A stretch of DNA of 64,000 nucleotides from an uncultured Veillonellaceae bacterium (GTDB lineage: Bacteria > Bacillota > Negativicutes > Selenomonadales > Selenomonadaceae). Below the pieces are notes generated by a model. It was not told the DNA's origin, did not search any database, and saw nothing but the letters and a program-made list of their open reading frames with translations. This document shows positions 40,926 through 48,254 of the stretch, piece after piece; position 1 is the first letter of the stretch, and every line of letters begins with the position of its first letter. The stretch spans positions 1 to 64,000 of the forward strand of contig CADCIX010000005.1 in assembly GCA_902801565.1 (NCBI GenBank), in the 5' to 3' direction. Made by a program: the position numbers and the translations under genes.

Positions 40926-43145
40926 ATGATGAGAATATCCAGCGGCTTGATGATGGACCGCTATCTCCGGCAGATCAACAACAGCTATGCGGAGCAGGCG
41001 AAGTTGATGGAGCAGAGCGACGGCAGCAATCTGCACCGTCCCTCGGATGATTCCGTGAAATATTCCAGGTATCTTCGCTACCAGAACAGCAATACAGAGA
41101 ATCTTCAGTACCAGGACAATGTGAATGCCGGAATCTCCTGGATGAAGACGGCGGATTCTGCCATGGTCAACATGACGGATATCTATACGACCTTGAAGGA
41201 AAAGACCGTGGATGCCGCCAACGACACGAACGGGGAATCGGATCTCGTGGCGATTTCCAAGGAATTCAAGGCAAAGCTCTATGAAATCGTTTCCCTGGGC
41301 AATACCCAGCAGGGGGATCGCTATGTGTTCTCGGGCCAGTCGGATCTCACACAGCCCTTTCTCGTGTCGGTGGAGGAGAAGGACCGGGGGCTTGCTAAGA
41401 CTCTGGATGACCCGCAGTCAGCTTTCTTCTTGAACCCGACGGATACCAAGAATCTGAATGCGGACGATACCGGAAGCCTGACGCAGATGCTGACGCTGCA
41501 AAAGGATGGCCAGGACTATTACCTGAACACCATGAACGGCAAAATCTACACGAAGGAATTCGTCCAGGAGGGTTACAAGGACAAGGTGGCCCATGGGCAG
41601 ACCCATGTGGCGGAGGGGGATGAGGTCGCAACCATTCCCTTTTTCTCAACGGATGCTCTGAAGGTGGCGGGGTATTTCGAGAACACCGGGGTGATACGGA
41701 CGGAATCCGAAGTCACAATCACGGATTCATCGGGAAACACCACGAAAAAAACCATTGAGTTCGGGGAATCCATTGGGTTGGCGGCGGGAGAAACCGCCGT
41801 TGCGGACACAACGGTATGGATCAAGAACTCCTCCACCGGGGATATCAGGGCGGTGGCGCCCGGAAATACCATCGAGATTGATCCCGATGAGGAAATGACC
41901 ACCGTTGGGGTTCCCCTTGAGGCGACGACTTATTTGAGCGGGAAGGCAGTCTCCATATCTTCTACATCCACCCTTGCCACATCCACGACCTATTCGGCAG
42001 GGACTCAGGTCGCTGATCTGGGTTATTACCAGGCCATGGCGGACGCGGATGTAGAGGTGGAGAATACTTCATCGGGGACTACCAGGACAGTCAAGGCGGG
42101 AGAATTGATTGTCCTGTCAGCAAATGAAGTCGTCAATATTCTCGCGGACGGGACGAATCTTGTGAGAGACCCCTCCGAGACAGCGGCATATAATGCGGGA
42201 GATACGATCTCGGTAAGTTCTTCCTCCGATGACGATACCATTGCAGACCAGGATGTGGACATATACGATACCAATGGAACTGTTGTCCGCACGGTAACCG
42301 CAGGAAATCCTATCAGCATCAATACGAGTGCAGGGGAGACGGCGAAGATTGTTGCTGACGGCAATGTCACGATCATCCATCACAATACTCTTTCCAGCAC
42401 ATCCTATGACACGGGCGCGAAGGTTTCCATGGCAGCGGGGGAAACAGCTGTCCTGCCGGGTGCGGATGTTATGATTAAGGATGCGGAAGGAAATGCAAGG
42501 ATTGTCAAGGCCGGCAATACCATCAGCCTGGATACAAGCAAAGGGGAGACCGAGTATGAGATACTGGGGAAGGCTTCCGGCAAGATGACCTTTGATTCCT
42601 TTGCCACCATCAAGCAGCCTATTGTCTCCTACCAGGGGGATGCCAAGTACATCTCCATGGTCAAGCTCAACGGGACAGTGGACCAGACGGCGGATACGGT
42701 GAATGCCACGGGTCAGGATCTCAATGGCTCGGATATCTTCGATGATGCGAATTCCGGCAACCAGACGACCATCATGTCGAACGGGCGTCTCTGCTATGTG
42801 TCCTCCGGTACTGCGATGCTCAACAACATGTTCACGGTCTGCGCCAAGATGGAGGCAGGGGACAACCACTGGATGACCACGGACGGCATCACGGTTGCCG
42901 ATGTGTCCCATGAGACGGTGGTCAGGGCGCAGTCCTCCACGGCCGCCCGGCAGAATGTCTATGATAGCGTTGCCGTGATGCTGGACAAGCAGAATGAAGG
43001 CATCACTTCGGATCTCAATGATGTGAGTGCTACGGATGTGGCGGAGCTGGCAGTAAAGCTCATGGCGGCGCAGACCATCTACAATATGTCCCTGTCTGTG
43101 GGAGGCCGCATCCTGCCACCATCCCTTGCAGACTATCTGTCGTGA
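40926..43145 (+). CDS. flgL: Hook-associated protein FlgL with a large repeat insertion
   Basis: The N-terminus (MMRISSGLMMDRYLRQINNS, RPSDDSVKYSRYL, DRYVFSGQSDLTQPF) and C-terminus (TDVAELAVKLMAAQTIYNMS) are those of FlgL, the second junction protein. Normal FlgL has about 300 residues; this one has 739. The extra part, about residues 180-560, contains about five imperfect repeats of the type ADVxIxDxxGxxRxVxAGNxI, for example DVDIYDTNGTVVRTVTAGNP and DVMIKDAEGNARIVKAGNTI. They are beta-rich and probably surface-exposed. ATG 40926 is chosen with AAAGG 10 nt upstream; the frame could also start at GTG 40920. Confidence 0.93.
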   Translation: MMRISSGLMMDRYLRQINNSYAEQAKLMEQSDGSNLHRPSDDSVKYSRYLRYQNSNTENLQYQDNVNAGISWMKTADSAMVNMTDIYTTLKEKTVDAANDTNGESDLVAISKEFKAKLYEIVSLGNTQQGDRYVFSGQSDLTQPFLVSVEEKDRGLAKTLDDPQSAFFLNPTDTKNLNADDTGSLTQMLTLQKDGQDYYLNTMNGKIYTKEFVQEGYKDKVAHGQTHVAEGDEVATIPFFSTDALKVAGYFENTGVIRTESEVTITDSSGNTTKKTIEFGESIGLAAGETAVADTTVWIKNSSTGDIRAVAPGNTIEIDPDEEMTTVGVPLEATTYLSGKAVSISSTSTLATSTTYSAGTQVADLGYYQAMADADVEVENTSSGTTRTVKAGELIVLSANEVVNILADGTNLVRDPSETAAYNAGDTISVSSSSDDDTIADQDVDIYDTNGTVVRTVTAGNPISINTSAGETAKIVADGNVTIIHHNTLSSTSYDTGAKVSMAAGETAVLPGADVMIKDAEGNARIVKAGNTISLDTSKGETEYEILGKASGKMTFDSFATIKQPIVSYQGDAKYISMVKLNGTVDQTADTVNATGQDLNGSDIFDDANSGNQTTIMSNGRLCYVSSGTAMLNNMFTVCAKMEAGDNHWMTTDGITVADVSHETVVRAQSSTAARQNVYDSVAVMLDKQNEGITSDLNDVSATDVAELAVKLMAAQTIYNMSLSVGGRILPPSLADYLS

Positions 43146-43229
43146 TTCCATAGAATCTGCTTGCTGTTCCGGTGAGTTCGATGGTAAAATAATAAAAAGG
43201 ATACATTTTCATGGAAAGGGGGAGCCGGT

Positions 43230-43817
43230 ATGGAGATTGCACGGCTGAACATACGCCAGACGTTGCCGAGAATCGGGATTCGCACACAGAAGGCACAGTT
43301 GGAGATGCATACCTCCAAGGCGGAGCTCCATGGGGATTACCAGGCTCCCCGCTCCAATATGGGGGCAACCCAGCCGACCATTGAAATGGACAGTTATCCC
43401 AGCCGCCATTCCTATGGCTATACGAACAATGGAGACTTTGCCAAGGAGTACGGGCAGAAGGGACTGCAGGACTTGCGCCAGGGCATGGCGCACCGCAATG
43501 CGATGGCCCAGACCATGGTGAACAATGGGGCGCGTCCCGGCAGGAATGTGGTGGTCGAACAGGTGAAGCAGGAGATTTCCTCCCGCATTTCCAAGCAGCG
43601 GTACATGGATGTGCAGTCCATACCGGATCCCAAGGTGCACATCACGCCGGGGAAGGTCACGGGAAAGCCGGATCCGGGGCATTACACCACCCGCATTGAT
43701 GCGCCGAAGGACAGGGCGAGGGGCGAGTTTACCCCCGGCAAGGCGGAGACCTATCTGCAGCAGGAGGGGGATATCCGGCGCTGGGTCACCTGGGGCAAGT
43801 ATGATACCTACGCGTAA
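43230..43817 (+). CDS. DUF6470 (YviE-like) flagellar operon protein
   Basis: A 195-residue protein starting MEIARLNIRQTLPRIGIRTQ with KAQLEMHTSKAELHGDYQAP, the conserved pattern of the DUF6470 family. In Bacillus the corresponding gene yviE sits between flgL and fliW, exactly as here. It is polar and lacks membrane segments. The function is not established. GGGGGAG-type sequence precedes the ATG, and fliW begins 23 nt downstream. Confidence 0.87.
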   Translation: MEIARLNIRQTLPRIGIRTQKAQLEMHTSKAELHGDYQAPRSNMGATQPTIEMDSYPSRHSYGYTNNGDFAKEYGQKGLQDLRQGMAHRNAMAQTMVNNGARPGRNVVVEQVKQEISSRISKQRYMDVQSIPDPKVHITPGKVTGKPDPGHYTTRIDAPKDRARGEFTPGKAETYLQQEGDIRRWVTWGKYDTYA

Positions 43818-43840
43818 TTTCATGATATGGAGGTATATCG

Positions 43841-44287
43841 ATGAGGAAAGTCAATACGGTAAGGTTTGGCGAAATCGAGATCGAGGATGACAAGGTGGTC
43901 CATTTTGCGCAGGGGATTCCCGCCTTTGAGGAGGAGCATGAGTTCGTCATCATTCCCTATGATGAGACGAGCCCCTATGTGTTCCTGCAATCCCTTGCAA
44001 CACCGGATTTGGCATTTCTCTTGACGATACCATTCGTATTTTTCCCGGAATACGAGTTCGAGATTGACGATGAGTCGCTGTCCAGGATCGGCACCAGGCA
44101 GCAGGAAAATCTTCTGATCTATGTCATTCTCACGGTACCCGGGGGCGATGTGAAGGCAATGACAGCAAATCTTATGGCACCCCTTGTGATCAACAAGGTG
44201 AATATGCAGGCGAAACAGGTCGTGCTGGACAAGAGCCGTTATAATACCAGGCACCCGCTGTTCCAGAAAACGAAGGAGGATGCTTGA
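43841..44287 (+). CDS. fliW: Flagellar assembly factor FliW
   Basis: This 148-residue protein has the FliW signature FGEIEIEDDKVVHFAQGIPA followed by FEEEHEFVIIPYDETSPYVF and a C-terminal VPGGDVKAMTANLMAPLVIN. FliW binds free flagellin or CsrA; when flagellin is exported FliW is released and sequesters CsrA, relieving repression of flagellin mRNA. GGAGG precedes the ATG. Its stop overlaps the csrA start by one base, so the two antagonists are co-translated. Having three flagellins raises the question of which one FliW senses. Confidence 0.96.
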   Translation: MRKVNTVRFGEIEIEDDKVVHFAQGIPAFEEEHEFVIIPYDETSPYVFLQSLATPDLAFLLTIPFVFFPEYEFEIDDESLSRIGTRQQENLLIYVILTVPGGDVKAMTANLMAPLVINKVNMQAKQVVLDKSRYNTRHPLFQKTKEDA

Positions 44288-44517
44288 TGCTTGTACTTAC
44301 CAGAAAACCGCGCCAGCAGATCATGATCGGGGACGATATTGTCATCAATGTGGTGGAGGTGCAGGGGGATAATGTCCGAATTGCCATTGATGCGCCGAGA
44401 TCCGTAAAGATTTATCGGGGCGAGATCTATCGGGCAATTCAGGAGGAGAACAAGAAGGCGGCCGTTGTGCCGGCGGGCAGCATCGATCTCAGTGCTGTCT
44501 TGCCGAAACTGCCGTGA
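44287..44517 (+). CDS. csrA: Carbon storage regulator CsrA
   Basis: The 76-residue RNA-binding protein starts MLVLTRKPRQQIMIGDDIVI and contains the conserved VRIAIDAPRSVKIYRGEIY, with Arg and neighbouring residues of the RNA-binding strand. It represses translation by binding GGA motifs near ribosome-binding sites; the major flagellin leader in this window has several. The start is ATG 44287, directly at the fliW stop (TGATG); GGAGGATG precedes it. Confidence 0.96.
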   Translation: MLVLTRKPRQQIMIGDDIVINVVEVQGDNVRIAIDAPRSVKIYRGEIYRAIQEENKKAAVVPAGSIDLSAVLPKLP

Positions 44518-44594
44518 GGGTATAAAGGGAGCAATCCAGGTCAAGGAATATATGGATATATAAAGACCACGTGCATTCTATGGAGGGATGGAAA

Positions 44595-45038
44595 ATGATT
44601 GGAAAAGTACAAGATGTCATGGCCGGTGCCATTGTGATCGGTGCAGCGGACAAGGCTGCCTCATCCGCTAGCAAGGCGGAAAATACGCAGCCACAGTCTG
44701 CTTCGGCTGTAACGGAAATAGAGCGGATGCAGGATGAGTGGAATGCCAATGGCGGACTGGCACCTATAGATTCTGCGGACCAACAGAAGGTGAATGGGGA
44801 GGAGCCCCGCCTGGACGAGAAGTCCGTGAGCCTTATCACCGATGAGCTCAATGAACTCATGGAAAAGATCAACTGCGATATTGCTTTTAAATATCATAAG
44901 GAAGTCAATATGATGTCCGTGAGCATGATCAACAAGAAGACGGAAGAGGTCATCAAGGAATTGCCTCCGGAAGAGATGATTGAAAATATCAAGAAAGCCA
45001 GGGAATGGATTGGCGCGTTTCTTGACAAGAACGCGTAA
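44595..45038 (+). CDS. flaG: FlaG family flagellar protein
   Basis: The C-terminal half of this 147-residue protein is a FlaG domain: LNELMEKINCDIAFKYHKEV, MSVSMINKKTEEVIKELPPE and EMIENIKKAREWIG. FlaG proteins influence filament length or stability in several bacteria. The N-terminal 70 residues are polar and variable. ATG 44595 has GGAGGG about 8 nt upstream; the longer frame from 44571 lacks such a site. It precedes fliD by 21 nt. Confidence 0.92.
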   Translation: MIGKVQDVMAGAIVIGAADKAASSASKAENTQPQSASAVTEIERMQDEWNANGGLAPIDSADQQKVNGEEPRLDEKSVSLITDELNELMEKINCDIAFKYHKEVNMMSVSMINKKTEEVIKELPPEEMIENIKKAREWIGAFLDKNA

Positions 45039-45059
45039 GCACGCAAAGGAGTGAGCAAA

Positions 45060-47405
45060 ATGGGTGTCAATGGTATTTATGGGCTTTCCGGCTCCGGGCT
45101 GGACATCGAGTCCATGGTCAAGGTCGGCATGATGTCGAAGCAGAGCCAGTACGACAAGATGTACAAGACGGAAACCAAGATGTCCTGGCAGAAGGAAGCA
45201 TACTCCACGGTCTACACGGATCTGACGAATTTCGGCATGAACAAGCTGACGGATTACAAGCTGCAGTCCAAGATGAATGCCATGGCGGCAACGTCGAACA
45301 ACAGCAGCGCATTTACCGTGTCCGCCAACGGCTCGGCGGTTGCCATGAGCCATAAGGTGGAGGTGAATGAGCTGTCCTCCAATGCCTATCTCATGTCCAC
45401 GAAAGGCATTACGCGTACAGTTACAGGTGCTTCGTCTGGTAGCATTGAGCTCAAGGACAGCATGTTTGAGACATTCAAAGAGGTTTCATCAGAGGATGCT
45501 GAGGGCGAAGCGGGAAACAAAATAACTACTTATGAAGTCGATGGGAAAACCGTAAATGGGAGCGATGTTGCTTTCCAGCTTGTGGTGAATGACGGGAAAT
45601 CTGAGTTGAAGGAGGAGGCCAGAACCATCAAGTTCACTTATGATGATCTTGCCAACGGGAAGACATTCAACGACCTTGCCTCCAGCATCAAGAACCTGGG
45701 CCTCAATGTCACGGCATCCTATGATTCCGTAAACGATTCCTTCAGTCTTTATAACAGCAAGGGCGGGTCGGAAAATACGATATCCCTGACCATGGGGAAC
45801 TCTGCGACAGCGAACCTGTTCAACAATCTGCATCTTGGGGAGTCGAGGAACGGGGAACTGAATCCGCTGGGGAGCAGTGCCACTCTTTCGGGGACGGTTT
45901 CGCGCGCCAATGCGGACGCATCGGAGAGCAATGCCCTCAAGGATGTCATGTTCCAGAAGATTGCAGCGGCGCCTACCCTTTCGGGAACCACCTATGCGGG
46001 AATGGAGGTGGAAACAGATGACGAGAACGGGGTGGTCACCTATTCCCTGCTCAATGAGAATAAGTCCGTCGGAGCCATGGTCAAGGAGACGACGGATGCG
46101 AGTACGGGTGCTGTCACGTATCAGACTTCGATGGACGGTGGAAATACGTGGTCTGCTTCCGAGGCAGACAATCCCATCGGGAGTTCCAATACGAGTTTGG
46201 CCGTTACAAAGGCAGACGGAAGTCTCGCTCTTGTCGAAAGGGATGCGAAGGCATTTTCCTTCAAGGTGGGGGATGGGGAATTAAAAACAACCATCAGTCT
46301 TACTTACGGGGATCTTGCAGATGGGAAAGATTTGGATGCTCTGGTGTCCAAAATCAATGACAGTGGGCTCAATGTCCAGGCATCCTATGAAAATGGAAAG
46401 TTCAGCATTGTCAACAGTGAAATCGGCGTGGAAAGCAAGGTCGTTCTGACAGCGGAGGATGACGGGGCAGCAACGCTTCTCAATCAGCTGGGGGTTACCT
46501 CCAACATGAAGTCCGGTGACACGGTGTCGGTAGACGGCGGTTACTTCTCGAATGGGGAAACTTCCGCAATCAGCGGCTCCAACGGCAAGATTACCGTGGA
46601 TGGACGTGAGTACACGAACATCACGGACAACAGGATTACCGTGGCCGGCGTTACCTATACCTTGCTTGACAAGACCTCCTCGGCTGCCACGGTGACGGTG
46701 ACACAGGACACGGATGCCATCGTTGACCGCGTGAAGCAGTTCGTGGAGGATTACAACTCCATGCTGGACGAGCTTCAGGAGAAGTACACGGAGACGAAGT
46801 ATTCAGACTATGATGTGCTGACGAAATCCCAGGAAGAGGCCATGACGAAGGAGCAGGTGGAGAAGTGGAACGAGAAGGCAAAGTCCGGTCTGCTCTATCA
46901 CGACAAGTATATCGGCGACATCATCAGCAAGATGCGCGAGGCTCTTTCCACACCGGTGGAGGGTGTGTCCGGGAAGTACAATTCCGCTTTCAATATCGGA
47001 ATCCGTACATCGACGGACCAAGGGCATATCGAGCTGGACGAGGACAAGCTCAAGGCCGTGCTCAATGAAGAGCCGAACAGTGTCTATGAGGTTTTCGGCA
47101 AGCTGGGTGCCTATGATGAGAAGACGAAAAAATATGATTACAAAGCCAGCGGCGTGGCACAGCGTTTGGGGGATGTCATCAATGACGGCATGAAGAGCAT
47201 CAAGTCCTATGCCGGTACCTCCACAGAGGCGGATGACGGCAGCACCCTTGGCACCAAGATCATGGAATGGCAGAACAAGATGAGCGATTTCAAGACGAAG
47301 ATGAGCGCCTTCGAATCGTTGCTCTACAAGAAATACGATGCCATGGAGGTCGCCCTGCAGAGGCTGGCGATGACCTTGAACTACGTCTCATTCAACAATG
47401 GCTGA
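45060..47405 (+). CDS. fliD: Filament cap protein FliD, enlarged
   Basis: FliD forms the cap under which flagellin subunits fold. The N-terminus NGIYGLSGSGLDIESMVKVG and C-terminus with WQNKMSDFKTKMSAFESLLY and MEVALQRLAMTLNYV define the family. At 781 residues it is larger than the usual 450-670, because the middle contains two related segments: FTYDDLANGKTFNDLASSIK near residue 200 and LTYGDLADGKDLDALVSKIN near residue 418, each followed by a GLNV-AS-SxxN pattern. ATG 45060 is chosen, with AAAGGAG 8 nt upstream; GTG 45051 overlaps that site. It precedes fliS. Confidence 0.95.
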   Translation: MGVNGIYGLSGSGLDIESMVKVGMMSKQSQYDKMYKTETKMSWQKEAYSTVYTDLTNFGMNKLTDYKLQSKMNAMAATSNNSSAFTVSANGSAVAMSHKVEVNELSSNAYLMSTKGITRTVTGASSGSIELKDSMFETFKEVSSEDAEGEAGNKITTYEVDGKTVNGSDVAFQLVVNDGKSELKEEARTIKFTYDDLANGKTFNDLASSIKNLGLNVTASYDSVNDSFSLYNSKGGSENTISLTMGNSATANLFNNLHLGESRNGELNPLGSSATLSGTVSRANADASESNALKDVMFQKIAAAPTLSGTTYAGMEVETDDENGVVTYSLLNENKSVGAMVKETTDASTGAVTYQTSMDGGNTWSASEADNPIGSSNTSLAVTKADGSLALVERDAKAFSFKVGDGELKTTISLTYGDLADGKDLDALVSKINDSGLNVQASYENGKFSIVNSEIGVESKVVLTAEDDGAATLLNQLGVTSNMKSGDTVSVDGGYFSNGETSAISGSNGKITVDGREYTNITDNRITVAGVTYTLLDKTSSAATVTVTQDTDAIVDRVKQFVEDYNSMLDELQEKYTETKYSDYDVLTKSQEEAMTKEQVEKWNEKAKSGLLYHDKYIGDIISKMREALSTPVEGVSGKYNSAFNIGIRTSTDQGHIELDEDKLKAVLNEEPNSVYEVFGKLGAYDEKTKKYDYKASGVAQRLGDVINDGMKSIKSYAGTSTEADDGSTLGTKIMEWQNKMSDFKTKMSAFESLLYKKYDAMEVALQRLAMTLNYVSFNNG

Positions 47406-47438
47406 TGAAATCGGATCCTGTGCATAGGAGGCAATGAA

Positions 47439-47834
47439 ATGGTAAATGCGGCAGAGGCCTATAAGCGGCAGCAGATCATGACGGCAACCCCGGAGGCATT
47501 GACCCTCATGCTTTACAACGGTTGCCTGAAGTTCATGTCGGAGGGCATGGAGGCCTTGGAGAAAAAGGATTATGAGCAGGCCAACACATCCATACAGAAA
47601 GCAGAGAACATCATTTCGGAGTTCCGGGTGACACTCAATATGGACTACGAGATCTCCCATCAGTTGCTTCCTCTGTACAACTATGTTTATGACCGGCTGG
47701 TAGAGGGAAACATGAAGAGCGATGTAAGCAAGATCGAAGAGGCGAAAGGGATCATCACGGAGCTTCGGGATGCCTGGGTGCAGGCCATGAAGAAGGCAAG
47801 GGCGATGAAAGGACCGGCGGGCAACTATGCATGA
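47439..47834 (+). CDS. fliS: Flagellin export chaperone FliS
   Basis: The 131-residue helical protein contains NAAEAYKRQQIMTATPEALT, LMLYNGCLKFM and the ISEFRVTLNMDYEISHQLLP region, all typical of FliS. It binds the C-terminal helices of flagellin and prevents early polymerisation. With three flagellins of 625 to 1047 residues it has several possible clients. GGAGG precedes the ATG and the end overlaps the next gene by 8 nt. Confidence 0.96.
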   Translation: MVNAAEAYKRQQIMTATPEALTLMLYNGCLKFMSEGMEALEKKDYEQANTSIQKAENIISEFRVTLNMDYEISHQLLPLYNYVYDRLVEGNMKSDVSKIEEAKGIITELRDAWVQAMKKARAMKGPAGNYA

Positions 47835-48180
47835 GAATGCAGATGTGAACGAACAGGCGGCAGCACTTTGGCGCAAATATCTCGTTCTGTCGAAGGAACT
47901 GCTGAAGTTCATCAATCAACAGGATATCGATACCTTTCTGGAAATCGTGGACCAGCGTTGCGCCCTGGTGGACAAGATGAAGGCACTGCCTCCCCATACC
48001 TTCCGAAAAACCAAGGAGTTCGCGGATTTGGTGGAGGAGATCAAGCCCATCGACATGCAGGTCATCTACAAGGCACGGACATGGCTCAACAAGTCACGGC
48101 ATAATACCAGTGCAGTGAAGGCCTATGACCTTACCTCAAGTTTCGGCTCAGCAGGCAATTTCTTCAATCGGAAATATTGA
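47827..48180 (+). CDS. FliT-like flagellar chaperone
   Basis: A 117-residue helical protein directly after fliS and overlapping it by 8 nt. The pattern LWRKYLVLSKELLKFINQQD with IDTFLEIVDQRCALVDKMKA is what FliT-type proteins in Firmicutes show: three amphipathic helices and a ...DTFLELVDQR-like turn. FliT chaperones FliD in enterobacteria. The assignment rests mostly on position and fold. A strong terminator follows and ends the late flagellar operon. Confidence 0.75.
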   Translation: MHENADVNEQAAALWRKYLVLSKELLKFINQQDIDTFLEIVDQRCALVDKMKALPPHTFRKTKEFADLVEEIKPIDMQVIYKARTWLNKSRHNTSAVKAYDLTSSFGSAGNFFNRKY

Positions 48181-48184
48181 AAAC

Positions 48185-48211
48185 ACTCCCCTTCGGGGGA
48201 GGTTTTTTTTG
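48185..48211 (+). terminator. Terminator of the late flagellar operon
   Basis: CTCCCC-TTCG-GGGGAG stem with eight T. Transcription of the downstream glycosyltransferase array needs either readthrough or a promoter I cannot define in the 45 nt before the first gene. Confidence 0.9.
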
Positions 48212-48254
48212 TGCCTTGGAGAAGTATATAACAGACAGGATGGGAGGATGGGCC

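Noticed and set aside
41700-42560. CRISPR or DNA-level tandem repeats in the flgL insertion
   Set aside because: The units are similar as protein but too diverged and irregular in DNA; no spacer-repeat pattern and no cas genes were seen.
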